Source: Betaproteobacteria bacterium HGW-Betaproteobacteria-7
GTDB taxonomy: Bacteria > Pseudomonadota > Gammaproteobacteria > Burkholderiales > Rhodocyclaceae
Reading direction: 5' to 3'
Assembly (NCBI GenBank): GCA_002840765.1
Contig: PHCE01000004.1
Span: forward strand, 1-64,000
Length of the DNA stretch: 64,000 nucleotides
The position numbers and the translations under genes were made by a program. Numbering within the stretch: position 1 is the first letter of the stretch; every line of letters starts with the position of its first letter. A model generated the notes under the pieces. It saw nothing but the letters and a program-made list of their open reading frames with translations. It had not been told where the DNA came from and searched no databases. Shown here in pieces: positions 43,928 to 53,748 of the stretch.

Positions 43928-46900
43928 ATGGCTGCTGAAAAGACGTCGCTCGGCATTTCCGGGCGCATTGCCGCCGCCTTCCAGGATTCACGCATCACCC
44001 CGCTGCTGGCGCTGGTCGCCTTCCTGCTCGGCATTTTCGCGACACTGGTTACGCCGCGCGAGGAAGAGCCGCAGATCGATGTGACCATGGCCGACGTGCT
44101 GATCGCCTGGCCGGGTGCTTCGGCCAAGGATGTCGAAAATCTGGTGGCGACGCCGGGTGAACAGGTGCTGTCCAGGATGCACGGTGTTGAACATGTGAAC
44201 TCCATGTCGCGGCCAGGCATGGCGGTGATCACCGTGCAGTTCGAGGTAGGCGTCCAGTACAACGACGCGGTACTGCGCCTGCACGATACGGTGATCGCCC
44301 ACCGCGACTGGCTGCCGGCCAATCTCGGCGTGCACGAGCCGGTGATCAAGCCGCGCGGCATCGACGATGTACCCATCGTCGCACTGACCTTCCATACCAT
44401 CGACCCGGCGCGTTCGGCGTACGAACTGCAGCAGGTGGCGCGGGCGGTCGAGATCGAACTGAAACGGATCAAGGGCACGCGTGACGTTTCGACCATCGGC
44501 GGGCCCGACCACGCCGTGCGTGTGCTGCTCGACGCCGAGCGGATGAACGCTTTCGGTGTCACGCCGCAGGACATTGCCGGCGCGCTGACCGTCTCGAACG
44601 CGCTGCAGACTTCCGGCAGCCTGGTTTCCGGCAATCGCGAGATTCTCGTCCAGACCGGCACTTACCTGGAATCGGCGGCCGACGTGCAGCGCCTGGTCGT
44701 TGCCGTCCGCGGGGACGCAGATGCGCGCAAGCCGATCTACCTGAGCGACGTCGCCACGGTCGAGGACGGCCCCGACCAGCCGCAGCGCTACGCCTGGTTC
44801 GGTACCAAGGCCGGCGAATTCCCGGCGGTCACCATCCAGATTTCCAAGCAGCCCGGCGTCAATGCCGCCGACGTCGCCAATGCGGCGATCGCGCGCATCG
44901 AAAGCCTGAAAAACGTCGTCATTCCCGACGGTATAGAGGTCACAGTGACGCGCGACTACGGGGCGACGGCGACCGACAAGGCGCAGAAGCTGATCGGCAA
45001 GCTGGCTTTCGCCACCGCCTTTGTCGTGCTGCTGGTCTTCTTCGCCCTAGGCCGGCGCGAAGCGGTGATCGTCGGCATCGCCGTCTCACTGACCCTGGCG
45101 GCGACGCTATTCGCCTCCTGGGCCTGGGGTTTCACGCTGAACCGGGTGTCACTGTTCGCGCTGATTTTCTCGATCGGCATCCTGGTCGATGACGCCATTG
45201 TCGTCGTCGAGAACATCCACCGCTGGCAGGCCCTGTATCCGGAAAAGACGCTGCTCGAAATCATCCCCGGAGCTGTTGATGAAGTCGGCGGGCCGACCAT
45301 CCTGGCGACGCTGACCGTCATCGCCGCGCTGCTGCCGATGGCCTTCGTCTCCGGGCTGATGGGGCCGTACATGAGCCCGATTCCGATCAACTCGTCGATG
45401 GGCATGGCCATTTCGCTGGCCATCGCCTTCGTCGTCACGCCCTGGCTGGCGCTGCGCCTGATGAAATCCCACGGCGCCGGTCATGGCGCGGCGCCGGTGT
45501 CGAAGCTGGATGCCCGGCTCGACCGCAGTTTCCGCAAGCTACTGACGCCCTTCCTCGATCCGGCCAAGGGTGCCGCTGCCCGCTTGAAACTGGCCATCGC
45601 CGTCGTCCTGCTGATCCTCGGCTCGGTGTCGCTGGCCTATTTCCAGCTGGTCGTGCTGAAGATGCTGCCCTTCGACAACAAGAGCGAATTCCAGATCATC
45701 GTCGACATGCCCGTCGGTACGCCGGTAGAGGAGACGGCGCGGGTGCTGCAGGAAATCGGCGCCGAAGTAGCCAAGGTTCCCGAAGTCACGAATTACCAGG
45801 CCTATGCCGGCACCGCCAGCCCGATCAATTTCAACGGCCTGGTGCGCCAGTATTACCTGCGGGCGACGCCGGAAAAGGGCGATATACAGGTCAATCTGGT
45901 CGACAAGGCGGAGCGTTCGCGCAAAAGTCATGAAATCGCCGCCGGCGTGCGCGCGGCGGTCGAAGCCGTTGGCCAGCGCAATGGCGGCGTCGCCAAGGTC
46001 GTCGAAGTGCCGCCAGGGCCGCCGGTGATGTCGCCGATCGTTGCCGAGATCTACGGCCCTGACTACACCGGCCAGATCGCCGTCGGCCGGCAGGTGCGCC
46101 AGGCGTTTACGGAAACCGACGACATCGTCGCCATCGACGACTACATCGACGCCGATTCGCGCAAATTCGTGCTGCATGTGCTGCAGAGCAAGGCCGCGCA
46201 ACTGGGCGTGGCGCAGAGCGACATCGTCGAGGTCGTCGGCATGGGCCTGGCCGGCATGGACGTGACGCCGGTGCGCAATGCCGATTCGAAATTCGCCGTG
46301 CCGGTGCGCGTGGTGCTGCCGGCCGAGCAGAAATCGACCCTCGACGCCCTGCTCAAGCTGCGTGTGCGCTCGCGCGACGGGCAACTGGTGCCGGTCTCCG
46401 AACTGGTCGAAGTGCGCGACACGGCGCGCGAGAAGACCATCTACCACAAGGACCTGCTGCCGGTGGTCTATGTCGTCGGCGACATGGGCGGCAAGCTCGA
46501 TTCGCCGCTCTACGGCATGTTCGACATCCGCTCGAAGATCAACGGTATGGCACTCAAGGAAGGTGGCACGCTTGGCGAATGGTTCATCCGCCAGCCGTCT
46601 GATCCTTACGCCGGCTACAGCGTCAAATGGGACGGCGAGTGGCAGGTCACCTACGAGACTTTCCGCGACATGGGCCTGGCCTACGCGGTCGGCCTGATCC
46701 TGATCTACCTGCTGGTCGTCGCCCACTTCGGCAGCTATCTCGTGCCGCTGATCATCATGGCGCCGATTCCGCTGACCATCATCGGCGTCATGCCCGGGCA
46801 CGCACTGTTCGGCGCCCAGTTCACGGCGACCTCGATGATCGGCATGATCGCCCTGGCCGGCATCATCGTCCGCAACTCGATCCTGCTCGTCGATTTCATC

Positions 46901-47146
46901 AAGCAACAGGTCGCCGCCGGCATGGATTTCCACGACGCGGTGATCCAGTCGGCCGCCGTCCGTGCCAAGCCGATCGCCCTGACCGCGCTGGCCGCCATGC
47001 TCGGCGCCCTGTTCATCCTCGACGACCCGATCTTCAACGGTCTGGCGCTGGCGCTGATCTTCGGCATCCTGGTGTCCACGCTGCTGACCCTGGTCGTCAT
47101 CCCCGTCCTTTATTACGCAGCCTTCCGCAAGGAGCATCAATCATGA
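43928..47146 (+). CDS. RND multidrug/efflux permease (HAE-type)
   Basis: 1072 residues, full length. Twelve helices with two large periplasmic loops; TM4 keeps the proton-relay pair in FSIGILVDDAIVVVENIHR. GMIALAGIIVRNSILLVDFI is the TM10-11 region. No substrate can be named. Its stop overlaps the next start (ATGA). Confidence 0.95.
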   Translation: MAAEKTSLGISGRIAAAFQDSRITPLLALVAFLLGIFATLVTPREEEPQIDVTMADVLIAWPGASAKDVENLVATPGEQVLSRMHGVEHVNSMSRPGMAVITVQFEVGVQYNDAVLRLHDTVIAHRDWLPANLGVHEPVIKPRGIDDVPIVALTFHTIDPARSAYELQQVARAVEIELKRIKGTRDVSTIGGPDHAVRVLLDAERMNAFGVTPQDIAGALTVSNALQTSGSLVSGNREILVQTGTYLESAADVQRLVVAVRGDADARKPIYLSDVATVEDGPDQPQRYAWFGTKAGEFPAVTIQISKQPGVNAADVANAAIARIESLKNVVIPDGIEVTVTRDYGATATDKAQKLIGKLAFATAFVVLLVFFALGRREAVIVGIAVSLTLAATLFASWAWGFTLNRVSLFALIFSIGILVDDAIVVVENIHRWQALYPEKTLLEIIPGAVDEVGGPTILATLTVIAALLPMAFVSGLMGPYMSPIPINSSMGMAISLAIAFVVTPWLALRLMKSHGAGHGAAPVSKLDARLDRSFRKLLTPFLDPAKGAAARLKLAIAVVLLILGSVSLAYFQLVVLKMLPFDNKSEFQIIVDMPVGTPVEETARVLQEIGAEVAKVPEVTNYQAYAGTASPINFNGLVRQYYLRATPEKGDIQVNLVDKAERSRKSHEIAAGVRAAVEAVGQRNGGVAKVVEVPPGPPVMSPIVAEIYGPDYTGQIAVGRQVRQAFTETDDIVAIDDYIDADSRKFVLHVLQSKAAQLGVAQSDIVEVVGMGLAGMDVTPVRNADSKFAVPVRVVLPAEQKSTLDALLKLRVRSRDGQLVPVSELVEVRDTAREKTIYHKDLLPVVYVVGDMGGKLDSPLYGMFDIRSKINGMALKEGGTLGEWFIRQPSDPYAGYSVKWDGEWQVTYETFRDMGLAYAVGLILIYLLVVAHFGSYLVPLIIMAPIPLTIIGVMPGHALFGAQFTATSMIGMIALAGIIVRNSILLVDFIKQQVAAGMDFHDAVIQSAAVRAKPIALTALAAMLGALFILDDPIFNGLALALIFGILVSTLLTLVVIPVLYYAAFRKEHQS

Positions 47147-47367
47147 CTTCCGAACGCATTATCCGCATCATGGCCGGCTTTTTCGTCATGCTCTCGCTGG
47201 CCCTCGGCTGGCAGGGCAGCCCGGTTTTCGTTTCCGAATGGTTCCTGGCATTCACCGCCTTCGTCGGCTTCAACCTCTTCCAGAGTGGCTTCACCGGCTT
47301 TTGTCCGCCGGAAATGCTGCTGAAGAAGTTCGGCATCAAGTCGGGCGGCGGCTCCTGCGGCCTCTGA
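47143..47367 (+). CDS. Small YgaP-like DUF2892 membrane protein
   Basis: 74 residues with two hydrophobic helices (IMAGFFVMLSLALGW; FLAFTAFVGFNLFQSGF) and Cys in GFCPPEMLLK and GGSCGL. Matches DUF2892, the membrane part of YgaP. Coupled to the RND permease by ATGA. Role in the pump unknown; it may act in sulfur or redox handling. Confidence 0.8.
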   Translation: MTSERIIRIMAGFFVMLSLALGWQGSPVFVSEWFLAFTAFVGFNLFQSGFTGFCPPEMLLKKFGIKSGGGSCGL

Positions 47368-47470
47368 GCCGGCAATTGACCCGCCTGTGATGGCCCGGCG
47401 ATACTGACCGGGCGCCTGCGAATTTCCCTTCCCGGCAGCGCGGCGCACTGCCCGAAACCGGGGGCCGCAG

Positions 47471-48841
47471 ATGCCTGCCTATGCCTACACCCTCGCCGGC
47501 CAGCACTGGCAGTTCGGCGATCTGAAGACCCTGCTGGCGCGGGCTACGCCGCTGCGCAGCGGCGACTGCCTGGCCGGCGTCGCCGCCCATAGCGCCGAGG
47601 AACGGGTGGCGGCGCAACTGGCGCTGGCCGAGCTGCCGCTGACCACCTTCCTCAACGACTGCGTCGTGCCCTACGAAAGCGACGAAGTCAGCCGGCTGAT
47701 CATCGATAGCCACGACGCAGCTGCCTTCGCTGCGGTGAGCCACCTGACCGTCGGCGATTTCCGCGACTGGCTGCTGTCTGATGCCGCCGACAGCGCAACC
47801 TTGGCCGCGCTGGCGCCTGGCCTGACGCCAGAAATGGCGGCGGCGGTGGCCAAACTGATGCGCCTGCAGGACTTGGTGCTGGTCGCCCGCAAGTGCCATG
47901 TGACCACCGCCTTCCGCAGCACCATCGGCCTGCCCGGTCGGCTGTCCACGCGGCTGCAGCCGAACGACCCGACCGACGCGCCGGCCGGCATCGCCGCCAG
48001 TCTGCTCGACGGCCTGCTGTATGGTTGCGGCGACGCGGTGATCGGCATCAACCCGGCCAGCGACAGCGTGCCGGCGGTCTGCGACCTGCTGCAGATGCTC
48101 GACCGGATTATCGCCAAGTACGCGATCCCGACCCAGGCCTGCGTGCTGACCCACATCACGACGACGCTCGCCGCCATCGAGCGCGGCCTGCCGGTGGATC
48201 TGGTGTTCCAGTCGATCGCTGGCACCGAGCAGGCCAACCGCAGTTTCGGCATCGATCTGGCGCTGCTCGCGGAAGGCCGCCAGGCGGCGCTGAGTCTCGG
48301 CCGCGGCACCGTTGGCGACAACGTGATGTATTTCGAGACCGGGCAGGGCAGCGCGCTGTCGGCCGGCGCCCATCACGGGCTCGACCAGCAAACCTGCGAG
48401 GCACGTGCCTACGCCGTCGCCCGCCATTTCCAGCCGCTGCTGGTCAATAGCGTGGTCGGCTTTATCGGCCCGGAATACCTGTACAACGGCAAGCAGATCA
48501 TCCGCGCCGGGCTGGAGGATCATTTCTGCGGCAAGCTGCTCGGCCTGCCGATGGGCTGCGACATCTGCTACACCAACCACGCCGAGGCCGACCAGGACGA
48601 CCTGGACGCGCTGCTGACCCTGCTCGGCGCCGCCGGCTGCAACTTCATCATGGGCGTGCCCGGCGGTGATGACATCATGCTCAATTACCAGAGCACGTCG
48701 TTTCACGACGCGCTCTACGTCCGCCGCCTGCTCGGCCTGCGCCCGGCACCGGAATTCGAGGCCTGGTTGCAGCGCATCGGCATCGGCGACAGCGGCATGT
48801 TGCCGGCCGCCTTTGCTGCCGTGCTTCCGGGGAGCCGCTGA
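47471..48841 (+). CDS. eutB: Ethanolamine ammonia-lyase large subunit
   Basis: 456 residues, a TIM barrel binding cobalamin with EutC. Conserved parts: VVPYESDEVSRLIIDSHD, LSTRLQPNDPTD, VFQSIAGTEQANRSFG, YFETGQGSALSAGAHHG, PLLVNSVVGFIGPEYLY and MGCDICYTNHAEADQDD. Converts ethanolamine to acetaldehyde and ammonia. It stands with eutC only; no eutA, aldehyde dehydrogenase or shell genes are visible. Start ATG at 47471. Confidence 0.97.
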   Translation: MPAYAYTLAGQHWQFGDLKTLLARATPLRSGDCLAGVAAHSAEERVAAQLALAELPLTTFLNDCVVPYESDEVSRLIIDSHDAAAFAAVSHLTVGDFRDWLLSDAADSATLAALAPGLTPEMAAAVAKLMRLQDLVLVARKCHVTTAFRSTIGLPGRLSTRLQPNDPTDAPAGIAASLLDGLLYGCGDAVIGINPASDSVPAVCDLLQMLDRIIAKYAIPTQACVLTHITTTLAAIERGLPVDLVFQSIAGTEQANRSFGIDLALLAEGRQAALSLGRGTVGDNVMYFETGQGSALSAGAHHGLDQQTCEARAYAVARHFQPLLVNSVVGFIGPEYLYNGKQIIRAGLEDHFCGKLLGLPMGCDICYTNHAEADQDDLDALLTLLGAAGCNFIMGVPGGDDIMLNYQSTSFHDALYVRRLLGLRPAPEFEAWLQRIGIGDSGMLPAAFAAVLPGSR

Positions 48842-49671
48842 TGGGCGAGCAACTGCCTCTCGTTGCCGACGATCCGTGGTCGGTCCTGCGTTGCCACACG
48901 ACGGCGCGCATCGGCCTGGGCCGCACCGGCGCCAGCCAGCCGACGCGCCATCATCTGGCCTTCCAGCTCGACCAGGCGCGCGCCCGCGATGCCGTGTTGA
49001 CGCCGCTTGACGTGACTCGCCTGCAAGCCGAACTGACGGCGCTCGGCCAGCCGGCGGTGTTGCTGCGCAGCGCCGCCGCCGAGCGGCGGACCTACCTGCA
49101 GCGCCCCGATCTCGGCCGCCGCCTCGGCAGCGAATCGGCCGCCCGGCTCGCTTCCCTGGCGGCCGATGGCGAGCCGGCCGACGTCGCGCTGATCATTGCC
49201 GACGGCCTGTCGGCGCCGGCGGTACAAATGCATGCCGTGCCGCTATTGCAGGCGCTGCTGCCGCAACTGCCGGCCGCCTGGCGGCTGGCGCCGCTGTGCC
49301 TGGTCGAGCAGGGGCGGGTGGCCATCAGCGATGAAATCGGCGCCGTGCTGCGCGCCCGCCTGGCGGTGATCCTGATTGGCGAGCGGCCCGGCCTCAGTTC
49401 GCCGGACAGCCTCGGCGTCTATCTGACCTACGGCCCGCGGATCGGCAATACCGATGCCGGGCGCAACTGCCTGTCGAACATCCGCGCCGCCGGGCTGAGC
49501 TACGCCGCCGCGGCGCACAAGCTGCACTACCTGATCGGTCAGGCGCTGGCACGCCAGTTGTCCGGCGTGGCGCTGAAGGACGAGGCGCCGGAAATGGTGG
49601 AGGTTGGCAGACAAGAGGGTACCCGCACCGGCTGCTTTCTGCTCGGCGCCGACGAGCAGCCGTCCGGCTGA
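48841..49671 (+). CDS. eutC: Ethanolamine ammonia-lyase small subunit
   Basis: 276 residues. TARIGLGRTGASQPTRHHLAFQ and YLTYGPRIGNTDAGRNCLSN are the EutC landmarks; the middle (ADVALIIADGLSAPAVQMHA) is the cobalamin-contact half. ATG overlaps the eutB stop (TGATG), so the two subunits are co-translated. Confidence 0.96.
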   Translation: MGEQLPLVADDPWSVLRCHTTARIGLGRTGASQPTRHHLAFQLDQARARDAVLTPLDVTRLQAELTALGQPAVLLRSAAAERRTYLQRPDLGRRLGSESAARLASLAADGEPADVALIIADGLSAPAVQMHAVPLLQALLPQLPAAWRLAPLCLVEQGRVAISDEIGAVLRARLAVILIGERPGLSSPDSLGVYLTYGPRIGNTDAGRNCLSNIRAAGLSYAAAAHKLHYLIGQALARQLSGVALKDEAPEMVEVGRQEGTRTGCFLLGADEQPSG

Positions 49672-49756
49672 GGGCTTCCTGTTGGAAGTAAGCGCCGGCC
49701 AGCCCGATTGCCGGGTACACTCCGCCTTCGCCAAATAGCAGGGAAACCGTTCAGGA

Positions 49757-51064
49757 ATGTCCGTCGAATTAAGAGAAAAACCCGCCGTCGCCGTCATCGC
49801 GGCCGTCCAGCTGCCCAGCGTCAGCGATGTCGAGTTCGAATCCTCGCTGGCCGAACTGCGCGAGCTGGCCAAGACGCTCGGTTACACGGTGGTCGATACC
49901 TTCATCCAGAAGCGCGGCGGTTTCGATACGACGTCCTATGTCGGCGTCGGCAAGTGCCAGGAAATTGCCCATTACGTCGAGCACACGGTCGACCGCGAGA
50001 TCGATGCCATTCTCGTAGACCACGAAATCTCGCCGTCGCAGGCGCGCAATCTGGAAAAAGCGACGGGCTGCCCGGTGATGGACCGGACCATGGTCATCCT
50101 CGAAATCTTCCATAACAATGCCCGTTCGCGCGCCGCCAAGGCGCAGGTCGAAATCGCCCGCCTCGGCTACATGGCACCGCGTCTGCGCGAGGCCGCCAAG
50201 CTGGCCGGGCCGCAGGGGCGCCAGCGCAGCGGCGTCGGCGGCCGCGGCGCCGGCGAATCGCATACCGAACTGGACCGGCGCAAGATCCGCGACCGCATCG
50301 CCGAACTGCAACTCGAAATCGTTGCCATGGACGCCGAGCGCCAGACCCAGCGCGCCCGCCGTCACGAGCGCCAGGGCCTGGCCAGCGTCGCTCTGGTTGG
50401 CTACACCAATGCCGGCAAATCGACGCTGATGCGGGCGCTGACCGGCAGCGAGGTGCTGGTCGCCAACAAGCTGTTCGCCACCCTCGACACCACGGTGCGC
50501 ACGCTGCACCCGGAAAGCGTGCCGCGTGTGCTGGTCAGCGATACCGTCGGTTTCATCAAGAACTTGCCGCACGGCCTGGTCGCCTCATTCAAATCGACGC
50601 TCGACGAAGCGCTCGATGCCGGCCTGTTGCTGCACGTCATCGACGCCAGCGACCCCGGTTTCGAACGCCAGCTCGAAGTCACCGACCATGTGCTGGCCGA
50701 AATCAGCGCCGACACCCTGCCGCGCCTGCGCATCTTCAACAAGATCGACCACGTCGGCGATGAAGCCGCCCAGGCTGAGTGCACCGCGTTGCTGCACGCG
50801 AAATACCCGGACTGCGTGGTGATGAGCGCCCGCCGGCCGGAGGACGTGGCCCAACTGCGCCTGCGGATCATCGCCTTCTTCCAGCAGGGCCTGGTCGAGG
50901 CCGAACTGTTCCTGCCCTGGTCGGCGCAGCAGTTGCGCGGCGAAATCTACGCCCGCTGCCAGGTCCTCGCCGAACGCGCCGATGAGGACGGCGCCTTCTT
51001 CAGCATTCGCGGCGAGCCGGCTACGGTCGACAGCCTGCGCGAGCAGTTCGCCCAGGTCGCCTGA
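49757..51064 (+). CDS. hflX: HflX ribosome-splitting GTPase
   Basis: 435 residues. The HflX N-terminal domain (about 1-190: YVGVGKCQEI, MDRTMVILEIFHNNARSR, LREAAKLAGPQGRQRSGVGG) precedes a G domain with ALVGYTNAGKSTLM (215 on), LFATLDTTVRTLH (switch I), VSDTVGFIKNLPHGLV (G3) and FNKIDHV (G4). Stress-linked ribosome rescue. It has no hfq neighbour here, unlike many betaproteobacterial loci. Confidence 0.97.
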   Translation: MSVELREKPAVAVIAAVQLPSVSDVEFESSLAELRELAKTLGYTVVDTFIQKRGGFDTTSYVGVGKCQEIAHYVEHTVDREIDAILVDHEISPSQARNLEKATGCPVMDRTMVILEIFHNNARSRAAKAQVEIARLGYMAPRLREAAKLAGPQGRQRSGVGGRGAGESHTELDRRKIRDRIAELQLEIVAMDAERQTQRARRHERQGLASVALVGYTNAGKSTLMRALTGSEVLVANKLFATLDTTVRTLHPESVPRVLVSDTVGFIKNLPHGLVASFKSTLDEALDAGLLLHVIDASDPGFERQLEVTDHVLAEISADTLPRLRIFNKIDHVGDEAAQAECTALLHAKYPDCVVMSARRPEDVAQLRLRIIAFFQQGLVEAELFLPWSAQQLRGEIYARCQVLAERADEDGAFFSIRGEPATVDSLREQFAQVA

Positions 51065-51082
51065 GACAGGCGCCGGCAGGCG

Positions 51083-52072
51083 TCAGGTGCTGGTACCGCG
51101 CATGGCGTTGTAGGCGGCCAGGGCGCGAGCGACGTCGCCGCTCGGCTTGGCTGCGTCGCCGATGCCAAACTCAACTTGCAGGTCGGCCTTGTTGCTGTCG
51201 ATATAGTCGATGACGCGGGACAGGTTGCTCATCCGGTTGGGAATGAAGTTATTCGGCGAATTGAGCAGTTCCGCCGACTTGGCGAAATGGGCGCTGAATT
51301 CGCGGATCGCCGTGAGCGCACCGTTGGCGTTGGCGGCCAGCACGGAATCCAGCTTGGCCGTGTCGAGGCTGGCCATGTTGGTCACCGGGTCGATCGTCAG
51401 GCCCAGCGCCGTCATCCCGCGCACGCCGCTGCCGGCGCCGTTGAAGATGTTCTCGACGCTCTGCTCCAGTTCCCATTGCGACGCTGTCGCCGCATGCGTG
51501 CCGGCGAGCAGGCCGCCGTTGGCCAGCACGTCGTCGAAGCGGTCGATCCAGCCGTTGTAGGCGGCGACGAATTCGTTCAGGCGGCTGCGGATGTCGGCGC
51601 TGGTGCTGGCGGCGTCAATGTTGCCGAGCTTGCCGGCTTCCTGCTGCATGGTCGTCACATAGGACGCCATGTCGGTCATTTCGGCGAATTCGGCCCGGTA
51701 ATTGACATCGCGGCGGTTGATTTCGCTCATCATCCGGTAGCCCGATTCCGGGTCGAACAGGGCGTTGTTGCGGCCGCTGGCTGACAGGGGGCCCGAGGTG
51801 CCACGGCCGGCCAGCAATTCGGCAACGGAATTTGCCGGACTCTGGCTGCCGCCAAACAGGGCGGCAAAATCGGATACGCCGCGGCCGCCGTTATCGTTCA
51901 TCGCCGTCGAAATCAGTGTGCCAAGGGCCTGCGACTTGAAGTCGGCCAGCCGTTCGCGGAGTTGGGCGAGAAAATCGCTGCCGGCTGCCGCCGAAGGTGC
52001 CGAACGCTCATCGCGATTGCCCTGCAAACGGGAAAAGTCGAAGCCTGTTTCGAGTATTGTCTTGATCGCCAT
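51083..52072 (-). CDS. FliD-C-terminal-like protein of unknown role
   Basis: 329 residues, no signal peptide. The first half is low in recognisable motifs. The second half (about 165-300) has RLNEFVAAYNGWIDRFDDVL, MTALGLTIDP, SLDTAKLDSVLAANANGA and FSAHFAKSAELL, the pattern of the FliD flagellar cap C-terminal domain, although it lacks the FliD N-terminal domain and is shorter. Start ATG at 52072 has GGAGGC 4 bases upstream; an upstream ATG at 52123 has no such site. Function unknown; a secreted filament-associated protein is one possibility. Confidence 0.6.
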   Translation of the reverse strand: MAIKTILETGFDFSRLQGNRDERSAPSAAAGSDFLAQLRERLADFKSQALGTLISTAMNDNGGRGVSDFAALFGGSQSPANSVAELLAGRGTSGPLSASGRNNALFDPESGYRMMSEINRRDVNYRAEFAEMTDMASYVTTMQQEAGKLGNIDAASTSADIRSRLNEFVAAYNGWIDRFDDVLANGGLLAGTHAATASQWELEQSVENIFNGAGSGVRGMTALGLTIDPVTNMASLDTAKLDSVLAANANGALTAIREFSAHFAKSAELLNSPNNFIPNRMSNLSRVIDYIDSNKADLQVEFGIGDAAKPSGDVARALAAYNAMRGTST

Positions 52073-52327
52073 GTTGCCTCCTGCCGGTGAAGTAGACGGC
52101 TGGTCGCCGCTTGCCCTTGCCAATTTCGATGCAACAAACGTACCTGTTGTCCGCTACCGCTTGTGCAGGGCCGTTGCCGGCAATGCGCCTCGGTTCTCCG
52201 GCAAGCCGGGTGATGCCGGCCGGCATTCCTCGCCGGTTGGCAACGGAACTTCTCGCCGGCCTGGCGATCAAGGCGAAACAGGCTGGCTGATCGCCAGGCA
52301 TGCGCTCATCGGAGCAAGGAGGGATTC

Positions 52328-53476
52328 ATGGATACGCAGGATGCCGGCCGGGGCAATCCGGTCATTCTGGTGGCGACGCGCAAGGGCGCCTGGATCTATC
52401 ACGGCGACCGCGAGCGGCAGAACTGGCGGGTCGATGGCCCGCATTTTCTCGGCCACATCATCAATCATCTGCGGCTCGACCCGCGCGACGGACGCACGCT
52501 GCTGGCGGCGGCGTCGACCGGGCACCTGGGGCCGACCATCTTTCGCTCCACCGATCTCGGCCAGACCTGGCAGGAGGCGGCCAAGCCGCCGGCGTTCGGG
52601 CCGCCGATCAACGGACTGGAGGGGCGCGCCGTCGATCACACCTTCTGGCTGACGCCCGGCCATGCCGACCAGCCAGGCGTCTGGTACGCCGGCACCTCGC
52701 CGCAAGGGCTGTTCCGCAGCGAGGACGGCGGCGTCAACTGGGCGCCGTTCTCTTGCATCAACGATGACGCCCAGTACCGCCAGTGGTTCGGCACGGTGCA
52801 GGACGGCACGCCGGACGGGCCGAAGCTGCATTCCATCACCGTTGATCCGCGCGATGCACAGCACCTGTACTTCGCCATGTCAGGCGGCGGCGTCCATGAG
52901 TCGCTCGACGGCGGCCAGACTTTTGCACCGCTGATCGAGGGCATGGAGGTGGTCGGCGGTTTTGATGTCAATGAGGTGACCTTCCATGATCCGCACTGCC
53001 TGCGCCTCTGTCCGTCGAATCCGGATCGCCTTTACCAGCAGAACCATTGCGGCATCTACCGACTGGACCGGCCGGCGCGGCGCTGGCAGCGCATCGGCCG
53101 CAACATGCCGGCGGACGTCGGCGATATCGGCTTCCCGCTGGTGCTGCATCCGCGCGACGACAATCGGCTGTGGGTGTTCCCGATGGATGGCTCCGACGTC
53201 TGGCCGCGGACCAGCCCGGGCGGCCAGCCGGCCGTCTACGGTTCCTGCGACGGCGGCGAGACCTGGCAGCGCCATGGCATTGGCCTGCCGGCCAGCCAGG
53301 CCTGGTGGACGGTCAAGCGGCAGGCGATGACGAGCGACCACGAGGACTGTCTCGGCCTCTATTTCGGCACCACCAGCGGCGAGTTGTGGCAGAGCCGCGA
53401 CGAAGGCCTGCACTGGGAATGCCTGGCCCGCCATCTGCCGGAAATCTACGCGGTCGAAACGGCCTATCCGAAGTAG
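52328..53476 (+). CDS. BNR/sialidase-like repeat beta-propeller protein
   Basis: 382 residues. Repeats of the Asp-box type occur through the protein: FRSTDLGQTW, FRSEDGGVNW, HESLDGGQTF, YGSCDGGETW, WQSRDEGLHW. No signal peptide is present, so it is probably cytoplasmic and not a secreted sialidase; the family is often called exo-alpha-sialidase or WD40/BNR-like without proof of activity. ATG has AAGGAGGG 6 bases upstream. A MoaD/ThiS-like gene follows within 15 bases, a repeated pairing in my recollection. Confidence 0.78.
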   Translation: MDTQDAGRGNPVILVATRKGAWIYHGDRERQNWRVDGPHFLGHIINHLRLDPRDGRTLLAAASTGHLGPTIFRSTDLGQTWQEAAKPPAFGPPINGLEGRAVDHTFWLTPGHADQPGVWYAGTSPQGLFRSEDGGVNWAPFSCINDDAQYRQWFGTVQDGTPDGPKLHSITVDPRDAQHLYFAMSGGGVHESLDGGQTFAPLIEGMEVVGGFDVNEVTFHDPHCLRLCPSNPDRLYQQNHCGIYRLDRPARRWQRIGRNMPADVGDIGFPLVLHPRDDNRLWVFPMDGSDVWPRTSPGGQPAVYGSCDGGETWQRHGIGLPASQAWWTVKRQAMTSDHEDCLGLYFGTTSGELWQSRDEGLHWECLARHLPEIYAVETAYPK

Positions 53477-53490
53477 TGCGGGCAGGCGTC

Positions 53491-53748
53491 ATGCGCGTGC
53501 TGATCCCCAGCGCCCTGCAGTCCTACACCGGCCAGCCCTGGGTCGCCGCCGAGGGGCGTACCGTCGATCAGGTATTGCTCGATCTCGATCGGCAGTTTCC
53601 CGGCATCCGCTTCCGCATGGTGGACGAGCAGCGGCGTATCCGCCGGCACATCCGGCTGTTCCTTGCTGGCGAGATGCTGTTCGATCCCGATCATCCGCTG
53701 CCGGCCGACGGCGAACTGCACATCGTCCAGGCGCTGAGCGGCGGTTAG
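53491..53748 (+). CDS. MoaD/ThiS-type ubiquitin-like sulfur carrier
   Basis: 85 residues ending ALSGG, the C-terminal diglycine that is adenylated and thiocarboxylated in sulfur carriers. EGRTVDQVLLDLDRQFPGI and RHIRLFLAGEML fit a beta-grasp fold. Start ATG at 53491 chosen over the long overlapping upstream frame, because the fold starts there. Its stop overlaps the end of the convergent gene by 4 bases. No MoaE, MoeB or ThiG gene is near, so the acceptor is unknown; the BNR protein is the natural candidate. Confidence 0.82.
   Translation: MRVLIPSALQSYTGQPWVAAEGRTVDQVLLDLDRQFPGIRFRMVDEQRRIRRHIRLFLAGEMLFDPDHPLPADGELHIVQALSGG

Noticed and set aside
47368..47470. Possible cobalamin riboswitch before eutB
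   Set aside because: The gap is only about 100 bases and no B12-box-like core was found; a GCCCGG/CCGGGC hairpin exists but has no T-run.
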